Source: Berkiella sp964606325
GTDB lineage: Bacteria > Pseudomonadota > Gammaproteobacteria > Berkiellales > Berkiellaceae
Length of the DNA: 64,000 nt
Direction of reading: 5' to 3'
Assembly: GCA_964606325.1 (NCBI GenBank)
Contig: CAZSGE010000003.1
Location: 62,001 to 126,000, forward strand
The notes beneath the pieces were generated by a model. That model did not search any database. It saw only the letters and a program-made list of their open reading frames with translations, and was not told where the DNA came from. The translations under genes were made by a program, and so were the position numbers. Below are positions 26,915-35,000 of this stretch, in pieces. The stretch's first letter is position 1, and every line of letters begins with the position of its first letter.

Positions 26915-27160
26915 TTATTTAAAGGTTTTCAATTTTTCAATGATATCTAAAGACTCGTGCATATAGGTATCATCCATTCTCAAACAAGGCACCTGTGTTT
27001 TACCTTTGGTTAAGGCCAACAATTCTTGATTGGCTTTTTCATCTTTCCAAACATCCTTAACAGTAATGTCCATCGGATGCGTTTTCAAAAAATCGGTTAC
27101 TCGCGCACAAAAATGGCAGGTGCCGCCAATATAGAGTGTCAATTTAGGTGTAGTTGCCAT
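26915..27160 (-). CDS. Glutaredoxin-like protein
   Basis: This 81-residue thioredoxin-fold protein carries the active-site motif CHFC (about residues 15–18, GGTCHFCARV) and the cis-Pro loop TQVPCLRMDD, close to Grx3-type glutaredoxins that use CPYC. The change to CHF C should alter redox potential, and an extra Cys directly follows the cis-Pro. It likely reduces disulfides or glutathione mixed disulfides in the cytoplasm. It is a single-gene unit facing a shared terminator, with AAGGTAAGAT before the ATG. Confidence 0.82.
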   Translation of the reverse strand: MATTPKLTLYIGGTCHFCARVTDFLKTHPMDITVKDVWKDEKANQELLALTKGKTQVPCLRMDDTYMHESLDIIEKLKTFK

Positions 27161-27318
27161 ATCTTACCTTATTTATTTATGACGCCATTTTGAAAAGAAT
27201 TTAAAGAAAAATCTATTAGATCTGGCGCATCGTTATAATACTGTTATAATCTCATATTAGTCTACTGTGTCCCCTAAATAACTCAATTATGCGGTTCATT
27301 TTTACAAAAGGTAACATC

Positions 27319-28014
27319 ATGTTAAAACAAGTTTGGTCTTTACTTATCCTTTTAATAAGTCTTGTGTCATTCAATGCAAATGCGGCCCCAAAAGAATTAA
27401 CTTTTGTGCCACCTTCTTACAACCAAGAGATGATTGATAAAGTCGTGCTTAATTGGTTTGAGTATGAAAATAATCCAAAATTGTTGTTTAATCGCGATAT
27501 TTGGTGGATGAAAAATAAAGAAATCGACGATACCATCACTTTTCAATACAAAGATTTAAGAATGGATGCTATCAATGGCAAGCTTAATCAATGGTTTGAA
27601 TCACCACTGGGTGCCTTAGCGTATGTAATCTTGATAGATCAATTCTCAAGAAATATGTTTAGAAATTCTCCTAAAGCATATGAATATGATTACTTAGCAC
27701 TTAAGGGTGCCAAGGAGGCCATATTAAGAGGCTATGATAGAAGGCTCTTATTAACAGAGCGTGTATTCTTATATATGCCATTGCAGCATTCTGAAAATAT
27801 TGATGATCAAAATCAAAGTGTTGCCTTGTTTGAGCAGTTATATAAAGACACACCCAGTGAACTCAAAGCAACGGCACAAGTTTACTTGGATTATGCTAAA
27901 GAGCATCAAAAAGTGATTAAAGAGTTCGGCCGTTTCCCACAACGAAATAAGATTTTATCGCGCAAATCTACGCCCGAAGAGATTGAATACTTGAAAAGTA
28001 ATCCTCGATTCTAG
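27319..28014 (+). CDS. DUF924 family protein with signal peptide
   Basis: I choose the ATG at 27319 behind AAAAGGT; it opens a Sec signal peptide (QVWSLLILLISLVSFNANA) of about 23 residues. The remaining 208 residues match the DUF924 pattern: VLNWFEYE, WWMKNKEIDDTI, PLGALAYVILIDQFSRNMFR, ERVFLYMPLQHSE. DUF924 proteins are TPR-like helical proteins of unknown function and are usually cytosolic, so a predicted exported copy is unusual. Two TATAAT boxes 11 bases apart (27234–27239, 27245–27250) lie upstream and may be -10 elements. Confidence 0.85.
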   Translation: MLKQVWSLLILLISLVSFNANAAPKELTFVPPSYNQEMIDKVVLNWFEYENNPKLLFNRDIWWMKNKEIDDTITFQYKDLRMDAINGKLNQWFESPLGALAYVILIDQFSRNMFRNSPKAYEYDYLALKGAKEAILRGYDRRLLLTERVFLYMPLQHSENIDDQNQSVALFEQLYKDTPSELKATAQVYLDYAKEHQKVIKEFGRFPQRNKILSRKSTPEEIEYLKSNPRF

Positions 28015-28036
28015 GGCTATCATAGAGATTCATTCA

Positions 28037-28072
28037 ACGCTCAGATGACAGACCGTATTTTTATCTGAGCGT
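28037..28072. terminator. Inverted repeat between convergent genes
   Basis: ACGCTCAGAT and ATCTGAGCGT pair over 10 bases with a 16-base loop, between convergent stops at 28014 and 28082. There is no clear T tract, so it could be a terminator or another palindromic element. Confidence 0.5.
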
Positions 28073-28081
28073 AAATGATTA

Positions 28082-28561
28082 TCATTTGAATGACAAAGCT
28101 GCTGCTTTTAAATAATGATTATTGCTTTTTTGAATATCCTTAATAATCGCTTTACTTTGTAGCGTAATTTCATTGGGATAATGTTGCAAATAAAGCAACC
28201 CTAATAAACATCTACCTGGCTGCTCATCAGATTGTGATATCCATTCCTCAATAGTAAAAACATTAAATAGACCTAATACTTTTAAAGAAGCTAATAATTT
28301 ATTGTTTTGATCCATAATTTCCCGAACCAAGCGATCATTTTCTTTTGAGGGTGTATTCTGAAGTAGTATATTTAATTCATGAATGTTTAAAATAGTTGCA
28401 CCTATTGTGCCTTTTCGAATATAGCTAGACTCCCCGGTATAGGGATTGGTATATACTGCACTATCCACACTCGGCGGCAGTAATGTTTCGGGTGTTTGTA
28501 CCTTTGCAAAAGCATGATTCATGATACAGACAGTTAAAAGTAATAATGCTAATTTTTTCAT
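28082..28561 (-). CDS. Hypothetical secreted or periplasmic protein
   Basis: The 159-residue precursor starts with a clear signal peptide (KKLALLLLTVCIMNHAFA, cut before Lys20). The mature part is about 140 residues and mostly helical, with a single Cys (GRCLLGLLYLQHY). It shows no recognised domain. The start follows AGGAGAAAAG. It is divergent from the AraC-type regulator gene (90 bases apart), which might control it. Confidence 0.7.
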   Translation of the reverse strand: MKKLALLLLTVCIMNHAFAKVQTPETLLPPSVDSAVYTNPYTGESSYIRKGTIGATILNIHELNILLQNTPSKENDRLVREIMDQNNKLLASLKVLGLFNVFTIEEWISQSDEQPGRCLLGLLYLQHYPNEITLQSKAIIKDIQKSNNHYLKAAALSFK

Positions 28562-28650
28562 ATCTTTTCTCCTTTTTAAAAAACTCAGAATAGCTAATTT
28601 TAGCCAATTGTGCTAACGTGCCAGGGACAAAAAATAGCGAGATTGGGCCA

Positions 28651-29412
28651 ATGGTCGATAAAATCAAAGTTCCTGTTCTGGTGCAAAAATTAAAGCGAAA
28701 GCAAAATGAAAAAGGCGTGTGGCACAAGCATCGGCGAGGGCAATTATTCTTAATTAATCAAGGATTAATAGCTTTGCAAACGCAACAAGGAAGCCAAGTC
28801 ATTTCATCACGCAAAGCCGGATGGATCCCACCCCATGTTTTGCATTATGCTGCGCCGCTTGGGGTAGTGGAAGCTGATTCATTTTATCTAGATATGACGT
28901 TTGGGGATATGCTACCAAAGAAAGTGTGTGTGTTTACTCCCTCTGCGTTGCTACGTGAAATGATAGTACGTCTTTCACAGTGGCAAAAACCCAAAGTTTG
29001 GTCTGCAGACAAGCTTCGTTTGTTGCAAGTGGTGAAAGATGAGCTAAAAGATATCAAACAAGAGCCACTCAGTTGCCCCATGCCGATAAGTGAAAGCTTA
29101 CAAAAACAAGCACAACAATTTATTGTAGAGCCTTCACTGCAAATGAATTTAGAGCAATGGGCAAATCGAGCCCACATGAGCAAAAGAACCTTTACGCGAC
29201 ACTTTAACGAGGAAACTGGAATGCCATTTGCGAAATGGTGTCAACAAGTACGGATAATGCATGCCAAAAAGGAATTAGCGAATGGATGTTCTGTTTCTGA
29301 ACTTTCGCTAAACCTAGGCTATAACAGTGTTAGTGCTTTTATTAAAGTGTTTAAGGAATATGTGGGGCAAACACCGCACCAATTTCAAAAGAGGCTGGCG
29401 CTGCGCTCTTGA
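28651..29412 (+). CDS. AraC-family transcriptional regulator with N-terminal cupin
   Basis: The N-terminal half is a cupin-type sensor (HKHRRGQLFLINQG, RKAGWIPPHVLHYA). The C-terminal 100 residues hold two helix-turn-helix motifs of the AraC/XylS type (LEQWANRAHMSKRTFTRHF; VSELSLNLGYNSVSAFIKVFKE, then YVGQTPHQFQKR). I place the start at ATG 28651 (253 residues); a GTG at 28618 would add 11 residues, and neither has a strong ribosome-binding site. It lies 282 bases upstream of, and in line with, the biosynthetic-looking operon at 29695, and divergent from a secreted protein gene, so either could be its target. The effector is unknown. Confidence 0.9.
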   Translation: MVDKIKVPVLVQKLKRKQNEKGVWHKHRRGQLFLINQGLIALQTQQGSQVISSRKAGWIPPHVLHYAAPLGVVEADSFYLDMTFGDMLPKKVCVFTPSALLREMIVRLSQWQKPKVWSADKLRLLQVVKDELKDIKQEPLSCPMPISESLQKQAQQFIVEPSLQMNLEQWANRAHMSKRTFTRHFNEETGMPFAKWCQQVRIMHAKKELANGCSVSELSLNLGYNSVSAFIKVFKEYVGQTPHQFQKRLALRS

Positions 29413-29611
29413 AAGTAGCATTGAAGACCCTTTTAGGGCACCTCTAGTTATATTTAAATACTATTTCCATTCGAAAGACCGGCTTTCTAGATAAGCACAG
29501 CGTTGCTATTAAGCGTAGTTGCACTGTCCATTTTCATCATTTTGCACTGCTATTTCGATTGGCTCAATTACACTCTCTCAATGAACGTAAGGCTACTGAG
29601 GATTGTCAATA

Positions 29612-29663
29612 TATATAGGTGTAGCTGTTAAGGTTGCCCTGCTATTCTTGATTATATAGGTGT
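29612..29663. repeat. Pair of 11-bp direct repeats upstream of the ATP-grasp operon
   Basis: TATATAGGTGT occurs at 29612–29622 and 29653–29663, 41 bases apart start to start, about four helical turns. The second copy ends about 30 bases before the operon's first ATG. Similar TAGCTGTTA / TAGTTAC sequence continues after each copy. This layout suits two binding sites for one regulator, for instance the nearby AraC-type protein. The rest of the 282-base gap shows no gene. Confidence 0.5.
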
Positions 29664-29694
29664 TAGTTACGATCGCTGGGGAATTGAACACTTA

Positions 29695-30792
29695 ATGGAT
29701 AAGAACTCGCAAGTTTATTTTAATAGCGCCTTAAAACTTGGATTACCCGTTGAGGAATTTGAGGCGATTGATGGTTTTCGAATGAAACTGGGCAAACATC
29801 ATTATTATTTTTTTGATAAGGTGATGCCCAATAATAATGCTTCCAGCGCATATGTTTCAAATAATAAATTTGCTGTGAATGCCATTTTATCTAAGGCAAA
29901 CATCCCTGTTCCTAAAGCAAGTAAAATCCTTACTCGTGATTTTAATTATGAAGTTCTGGTGAATGGAATTGCGGGATTAAAGTTTCCGTTAGTAGTTAAA
30001 CCAACGATGTTTAGTGGTATGGGTGTTGATGTTGTTTGTAATATTCCTAATATCCATTCTCTTTTTACTGAGTGTGAAAAATTAGTGCCCTTTTATCCCT
30101 CTCTTTTAATTGAAGAGTTTCATGGAAATCTACTGGAATATCGCGTTCTGATTTTTGAAAACAAAATAATAGAACTTATTGAGCGTACGCCAGCCACAGT
30201 AATAGGAAACGGAAAATCGACTATTGAAGATTTGGTTGAAAAAGCAAATATACAACGTCTTAGTCTCAGCAATATTTTAAAACCAATAGTGTTTGATTTT
30301 GAAGCGGATGTCAGTTTGAAAAATCAAGGATTAACTAAAAATAGTATTCCAGCTGAAGGGGAATGCATTCCCTTAGGCTTCACTTGTAATTCATCTCGGG
30401 GTGGGTCAGTCAAGGTTGTTGAAAATAAAATGTGCAAAGAAAATAAGAAATTGTTTTTAAAAGTTGCTAAATTGCTGAATCTACAGCTGGTTGGTCTTGA
30501 TGTGAAATGCAAAAGTCTTTTTGAACCGATTATTAAAACGAAAGGTGTCATTATAGAGGCGAATTACTGTCCTAGTATTCGCATACATGAGGATGGAATT
30601 AGTGGTGTTAAATCGCAAGTCACAATGACTATTATGAAGTCGTTTATATATAAACATCCCATAGGTTATCTGATGCATTTAATGAGTAATAAGAAATTTC
30701 TAAAAACTTTGCTCATTAATCTAGCGATTGTTTTTATTGTAATTTTATTTGCATCCACTATTTTGTTGACAAACATTAACGTTATCAAATAA
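29695..30792 (+). CDS. ATP-grasp ligase, cyanophycin-synthetase-like, with C-terminal membrane helix
   Basis: The 365 residues match the ATP-grasp module of CphA/GshF-type amino-acid ligases: KFAVNAILSKANIPVPKA (cap), FPLVVKPTMFSGMGVDV (ATP-loop Lys), LIEEFHGNLLEYRVLIF, ERTPATVIGNGKSTIEDLVE, the ribose/substrate loop TCNSSRGGSV, VGLDVKC and the metal-binding IIEANYCPSIRIH. Such enzymes form amide bonds through an acyl-phosphate. Unlike cyanophycin synthetase it lacks the Mur-ligase half and instead ends in one hydrophobic helix (about 338–360), which would hold it at the membrane. It is the first gene of a tight six-gene operon and may attach an amino acid to the product of the following enzymes. 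Confidence 0.85.
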   Translation: MDKNSQVYFNSALKLGLPVEEFEAIDGFRMKLGKHHYYFFDKVMPNNNASSAYVSNNKFAVNAILSKANIPVPKASKILTRDFNYEVLVNGIAGLKFPLVVKPTMFSGMGVDVVCNIPNIHSLFTECEKLVPFYPSLLIEEFHGNLLEYRVLIFENKIIELIERTPATVIGNGKSTIEDLVEKANIQRLSLSNILKPIVFDFEADVSLKNQGLTKNSIPAEGECIPLGFTCNSSRGGSVKVVENKMCKENKKLFLKVAKLLNLQLVGLDVKCKSLFEPIIKTKGVIIEANYCPSIRIHEDGISGVKSQVTMTIMKSFIYKHPIGYLMHLMSNKKFLKTLLINLAIVFIVILFASTILLTNINVIK

Positions 30793-30799
30793 GGCTAAT

Positions 30800-31696
30800 A
30801 TGTTACCTCTACAAGTGTTAGATGTTACGCTAAGAGATGGTGGACATCTAAGCAATTTTCATTTTACCAATGAGCAACTTCATCGCATTATTAGTGCGCT
30901 AGATGCTGCGGGTGTTGATTTTATAGAAGTAGGCTACAGAAATGGTTCAATCAGCCATATCGATAACATTGGTATAGCGGGTTTATCGCCTAATGAATAT
31001 TTATCTTTTTGCAAGGAAGGAATCCAGCGCTCAAAAATGGCTGTCATGGCACATTGTCAAAATATCACCCGAAACGATATTATAGAAATGAAAAAGTGTG
31101 GTGTGGAACTACTTCGACTTTGCATTCAAAAGGGTGAGCATTCATTAGCCTATCCCTTTATTAGCTTGGCTAAAGATGAAGGAATGCTGGTATCAACAAA
31201 CATCATTCATATTTCGCAATACTCGCAGGAGTTGATACAAGAAGTAGTGGAAGGTATTTTGCCTTTTGAGCCGTCAATCATTTACTTTGCTGATTCTAAT
31301 GGCTGCTTGCACCCAGATAGAGTAACAAGCATTTATCAATATTGCACAACACACTATAAAGTACCTTTTGGATATCATGCTCATGACAATATCGGTCTTG
31401 CTCAAACAAATGCGCTAGCCGCTTTGGCTAATGGTGCTAAATATATCGATGCTTCATTGGCTGGCGCATCTAAAGGGATTGGTAATTTAAAGCTAGAATT
31501 TTTGATTGCTTATCTTCACACGATGAATAATCATCAATATGATTTAAAACCAGTTATCGCTGCGAGCAATTTTGTCAGAGGCACACTTCCCAAGTGTGGT
31601 TATGTCTCAGAAGACGAGTTTACACGAGGTATTTTTGATCTCTCTACAAAGCAACTAAAAGAATATAATGCATTAAAACAAAAGGGATCAAAGTAG
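30800..31696 (+). CDS. HMGL-like (DRE-TIM) aldolase or condensing enzyme
   Basis: The 298-residue protein has the DRE-TIM metallolyase signature: DVTLRDGGHLSNF (metal Asp and catalytic Arg, residues about 8–20), FIEVGYRNG, DSNGCLHPDRV and the metal-binding FGYHAHDNIGLAQTNAL. This resembles 4-hydroxy-2-oxovalerate aldolases and the LRDGG-type aldolases of surface-polysaccharide loci more than true isopropylmalate synthases. It should make or break a carbon–carbon bond next to a keto acid. It lies seven bases after the ATP-grasp gene. With a dehydrogenase of the isopropylmalate family downstream, a keto-acid extension route is plausible. Confidence 0.85.
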   Translation: MLPLQVLDVTLRDGGHLSNFHFTNEQLHRIISALDAAGVDFIEVGYRNGSISHIDNIGIAGLSPNEYLSFCKEGIQRSKMAVMAHCQNITRNDIIEMKKCGVELLRLCIQKGEHSLAYPFISLAKDEGMLVSTNIIHISQYSQELIQEVVEGILPFEPSIIYFADSNGCLHPDRVTSIYQYCTTHYKVPFGYHAHDNIGLAQTNALAALANGAKYIDASLAGASKGIGNLKLEFLIAYLHTMNNHQYDLKPVIAASNFVRGTLPKCGYVSEDEFTRGIFDLSTKQLKEYNALKQKGSK

Positions 31697-31698
31697 CC

Positions 31699-32394
31699 AT
31701 GAAATCACTCTTGGCGATTAGCCCGAAGTTGCCGCAACGTGTCGATTTAACGCCATTTTCACAATGCTTAGATTTCTTGAAGTCAGACTATCAATTAACG
31801 TTTGTCGATTCCCTGGAAAGATTTGAGACATCATCTTTTGAAGATTATACAGCCTATTGGAAAAATAAGATTGCCCAAGCAATGGATACTTATGATGCAT
31901 TCATTGGATTTTCTTTAGGGGGCGTTTTACTGCAAAATAGTTTAGATGCGTTTTACAATAAAAATAAAACAATTATATTATGTTCTCCACCCAGCAAGCT
32001 CGATCACACACTAAACGAAAAATTAAGCAAAATATTAGATGCTTCAAAAGCAGGTCGTTCTATCGATGCTATTGGCATGCTACATCAATATGTGTTTGAC
32101 GATGCGAATTTTGATTTTGAGAAAATACGTCAAGAACCTTGGCAAGACATAACAAGTCGTGTGCAATTTGGTTTAGGATATGTACTAAATCATCGCTTTG
32201 AACAAGCCGTCATTGCATCCAAAACAAGAGTATTTCAACTGGTAGGGGAAAGATCAAAATTAGTGACAAAAGATAATGTTTTGCTTACACCTAATAGCAC
32301 TCTGGTGATTGTGCCTAACGCTGGAAATCGTGTTTTAGAAGATAATCCAGCGTTTTCACAAGCAAAAATAAAAGAGTGGTTAAATGTTAAATAA
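31699..32394 (+). CDS. Alpha/beta-hydrolase-like protein
   Basis: The 231 residues show a nucleophile elbow GFSLGG (about 73–78, Ser as nucleophile) following DTYDAFI, and a late strand/acid region TRVFQLVGERSKLV. A His expected near the end is not obvious: the equivalent loop reads VPNAGNRVLEDNP, so the triad may be incomplete or use a different residue. It resembles small esterases or thioesterases. Two bases separate it from the aldolase gene and it overlaps the dehydrogenase gene by 11 bases. It may release, transfer or cyclise an intermediate. Confidence 0.65.
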   Translation: MKSLLAISPKLPQRVDLTPFSQCLDFLKSDYQLTFVDSLERFETSSFEDYTAYWKNKIAQAMDTYDAFIGFSLGGVLLQNSLDAFYNKNKTIILCSPPSKLDHTLNEKLSKILDASKAGRSIDAIGMLHQYVFDDANFDFEKIRQEPWQDITSRVQFGLGYVLNHRFEQAVIASKTRVFQLVGERSKLVTKDNVLLTPNSTLVIVPNAGNRVLEDNPAFSQAKIKEWLNVK

Positions 32395-33499
32395 TAAATT
32401 GAAAATTGCTATCTTGCCTGGTGATGGTATCGGCATTGAAGTGATGAATGCCATACTTCCTGTTTTTTCAGAGCTCAATTTGCCAGTTACTTACCAAATC
32501 GGTGATATTGGTTGGTCTTGTTGGATAAATGAGGGTAATCCCATTCCCGCTAGAACATGGGCTTTGATAAAACAGAGTGATTCGGTGTTATTGGGTGCCA
32601 CCACCAGTAAACCCGAAAGAGAAGCAAAAGCGGAGTTGATTGATAAAGATAAACATAAAGATGTGCAATATGTTTCTCCCATCATTCAGCTGAGGCAAAA
32701 GTTAGATCTATTTGCCAATGTGCGCCCTTGTTTTTCAACGTATCCAGACAAAGCATTTAATTTTTGTGTGGTGCGAGAAAACACGGAAGGTCTTTATTCT
32801 GGTTTTGATTTTGAGTCACTGCCTCCTGAGCTTTTGGCAATGGTTGCGAAATCACCAAGCTGGGCTAACAAGATTAATCAAACAATTTCTTGTACTTTAC
32901 GGCTTCAATCTTCATCAGGGTTAAAAAGAATATTTGAGTTTGCATTTGAATATGCCGTTAAAAATAATTACGATCGGGTGACTTATGCCGATAAGCCAAA
33001 TGTTTTGCGTCACAGTAGCACTTTAGGGCGAAAATTATTTGAAGAGGTTGCGTCGCGCTTTAATCATTTACAATCAGAAATCCTAAATGTGGATGCAATA
33101 GCGATGCATTTAGTAACCAAACCTGAAAAGTTTGGTGTTATTGTCTCTGAAAATATGTTTGGTGATATTCTCTCTGATGTGGCCGGTGGCGTGATGGGTG
33201 GTTTAGGCTTAGCACCAAGCGCTAATATTGGTTTGAACTTTGCTTATTTTGAGCCCGTGCATGGAAGTGCACCAAGAATGCACAGCAACAAAGCAAACCC
33301 AAGTGCCATGTTTTTTTCACTATCACTTTTGTTAAGGCACTTTGGTTATAACCATGTCGCTCAAATAATTAATCATGCCGTTATCAATGTGATACAACAG
33401 AAAAAAGTGGTAACATATGATTTAAAAGGTAAAGCTTCAACGCAAGAAATGGCACAAGCTATTATTGAAGAAGCCAAAAAATTAACACGAAATGGTTAG
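32384..33499 (+). CDS. Isopropylmalate/isocitrate-family dehydrogenase
   Basis: This 371-residue decarboxylating beta-hydroxyacid dehydrogenase has LPGDGIGIEVM at the N-terminus, LRQKLDLFANVRPC, the substrate loop VVRENTEGLYSG, the metal-binding VSENMFGDILSDVAGG and the NAD-site EPVHGSAPRMHSNKANPSA. The family oxidises and decarboxylates malate-type acids (isopropylmalate, isocitrate, homoisocitrate, tartrate). The usual VHKANV catalytic Lys region reads YADKPNVLRHSS, so Lys is kept but its setting differs. No leuA, leuC or leuD is nearby, which argues against leucine synthesis. It is the fourth gene of the operon. Confidence 0.88.
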   Translation: MLNNKLKIAILPGDGIGIEVMNAILPVFSELNLPVTYQIGDIGWSCWINEGNPIPARTWALIKQSDSVLLGATTSKPEREAKAELIDKDKHKDVQYVSPIIQLRQKLDLFANVRPCFSTYPDKAFNFCVVRENTEGLYSGFDFESLPPELLAMVAKSPSWANKINQTISCTLRLQSSSGLKRIFEFAFEYAVKNNYDRVTYADKPNVLRHSSTLGRKLFEEVASRFNHLQSEILNVDAIAMHLVTKPEKFGVIVSENMFGDILSDVAGGVMGGLGLAPSANIGLNFAYFEPVHGSAPRMHSNKANPSAMFFSLSLLLRHFGYNHVAQIINHAVINVIQQKKVVTYDLKGKASTQEMAQAIIEEAKKLTRNG

Positions 33500-33506
33500 G
33501 TAAACA

Positions 33507-34169
33507 ATGGACAATGAAGTATTTAAAGCGCTATATCAATATAGTTCACCTGAAATATCAGATGCTTTAGATGCTTGTGGTATCAATGGTTATTTAAGTA
33601 CCATTAAACCAATTGGAAATTCTAAAAAGCTAGTTGGCCCTGCTTATACCTTACAATATCAGTTGTTGAATGAACCCCCAAAGCAATTTATGCAGGCAAG
33701 TCACTACATCGATGATGTGCCCACAGGCGCAGTTGTTTTTATTCATAATGAAGGCAATTTGTCTTGTTCTGTTTGGGGTGCTATTTTAACACATTTCGCT
33801 CATCATAAAAAAATTGCAGGAACCGTGGTCTATGGGGCAGTGAGAGACGTACATTTGCATGAAAAATACGATTATCCTGTTTATGCTTGTGGCGTAACGC
33901 CAAGAACTGGCAAAAATAGAGTGAGGTTGGTTTCGAAAAGAGAAAGTTTAAAAATAGAAGGCGTGACTATCAACTTTAATGATATTGTTTTTGCAGATAG
34001 CACAGGCACCCTTATTATACCGAACAACCAAGTTAGTAAAATTTTAACCATGGTGCAAAATATTGCGCATAATGAAAGTAACATTATTAAAGCGATTGAT
34101 GCTGGCAAATCATTAAAAGAGGCCAGAGAAGCGCATCACTACGATAAACCTTGGGAAAAAGATAATTGA
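33507..34169 (+). CDS. RraA-like (HMG/CHA aldolase family) protein
   Basis: The 220-residue protein matches the RraA/4-hydroxy-4-methyl-2-oxoglutarate aldolase fold: SPEISDALDACGINGYL, LVGPAYTLQY, the metal and pyruvate loop VVYGAVRDVHLHEKYDYPVYACGVTPR and a final DIVFADSTGTLIIP. The Arg-Asp pair of the aldolase site is present, so a catalytic aldolase or oxaloacetate decarboxylase is more likely than the RNase-E inhibitor RraA. It begins seven bases after the dehydrogenase gene and would provide a second carbon–carbon bond enzyme for the pathway. Confidence 0.85.
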   Translation: MDNEVFKALYQYSSPEISDALDACGINGYLSTIKPIGNSKKLVGPAYTLQYQLLNEPPKQFMQASHYIDDVPTGAVVFIHNEGNLSCSVWGAILTHFAHHKKIAGTVVYGAVRDVHLHEKYDYPVYACGVTPRTGKNRVRLVSKRESLKIEGVTINFNDIVFADSTGTLIIPNNQVSKILTMVQNIAHNESNIIKAIDAGKSLKEAREAHHYDKPWEKDN

Positions 34170-34188
34170 TTGATGAAAAGGATTTTAC

Positions 34189-34911
34189 ATGTTTGAAGCT
34201 GATGTTGAATACCCCCTAACTGATTCCTTAACCGCAAAAGGCTTTCTTGCTTATGATAAGCAAGCAGGGCCAAGCCCCCTTGTTATCATAGCCCCTGATT
34301 GGAGAGGCCGTAGCGATTTTTATTGTGATATTGCGCGTAAAATTGCCAATTTAGGCTATGTCGGGTTCGCGATTGATATGTATGGTAATGCGACCCTTGG
34401 CGTAGAAAATGAAGATAAAAAAGTTTTGCTAGAGCCATTAAGACAAAATCGAGATGAATTACTACGTAGAGTGCTGTCAGCTTTTCAATTTATCTCAAAT
34501 CAAGCTTATGTAAATACTACTAAAATCGCAGCCATAGGCTACTGCTTTGGTGGTATGTGTGTGTTGGATTTGGCACGTGCCAATGCCGATGTGAAGGGTG
34601 TTGTTAGTTTGCATGGTTTATTGTCTGCTCCACCTAAGGAGTTAGAATCAACGATTAAAAGTAAAATACTCATACTGCATGGTTATGATGATACTTACGT
34701 TAAACCGCCTCAAGTACTAGAATTTGCTGATGAAATGACACGTAAAAAGGTAGATTGGCAAATCCATATCTATGGAAATACTTCTCATTCTTTTACTAAA
34801 CCCGGCGCCAATGATCCCGTTGCCGGTTTAAAATATAATGCCGTTGCAAACCGTCGATCATGGGATGCAACACACTACTTTTTAAAAGAAATTTTCACTG
34901 AGCAACCTTGA
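34189..34911 (+). CDS. Dienelactone hydrolase family protein
   Basis: The 240 residues carry the dienelactone-hydrolase pattern: APDWRGRSDFYCDIARKIANLGYVGFAIDMYG, the Cys nucleophile in GYCFGG (about 120–125), the Asp in HGYDDTYVKP and the His in GNTSHSFT. It hydrolyses lactones or esters in the cytoplasm. It starts 19 bases after the RraA-like gene with AAAGGA before its ATG, so it is probably the last gene of the operon, although such enzymes also occur alone. A lactone intermediate would fit the aldolase-rich context; that is inference. Confidence 0.88.
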   Translation: MFEADVEYPLTDSLTAKGFLAYDKQAGPSPLVIIAPDWRGRSDFYCDIARKIANLGYVGFAIDMYGNATLGVENEDKKVLLEPLRQNRDELLRRVLSAFQFISNQAYVNTTKIAAIGYCFGGMCVLDLARANADVKGVVSLHGLLSAPPKELESTIKSKILILHGYDDTYVKPPQVLEFADEMTRKKVDWQIHIYGNTSHSFTKPGANDPVAGLKYNAVANRRSWDATHYFLKEIFTEQP

Positions 34912-35000
34912 GCTGAGGCCTATAAAGAGCCATCAGCTGCCTTTTTACGGTTAAAAACCGTTCCTATAACGCTCCAATGCCTTTTCAAAGGTGTAAAAAG

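Noticed and set aside
32384..33499. Assignment as leuB
   Set aside because: No leuA, leuC or leuD is nearby and the catalytic Lys surroundings differ, so only the broader family is claimed.
33507..34169. Assignment as the RNase E inhibitor RraA
   Set aside because: The aldolase Arg-Asp pair and the operon context favour a metabolic aldolase.
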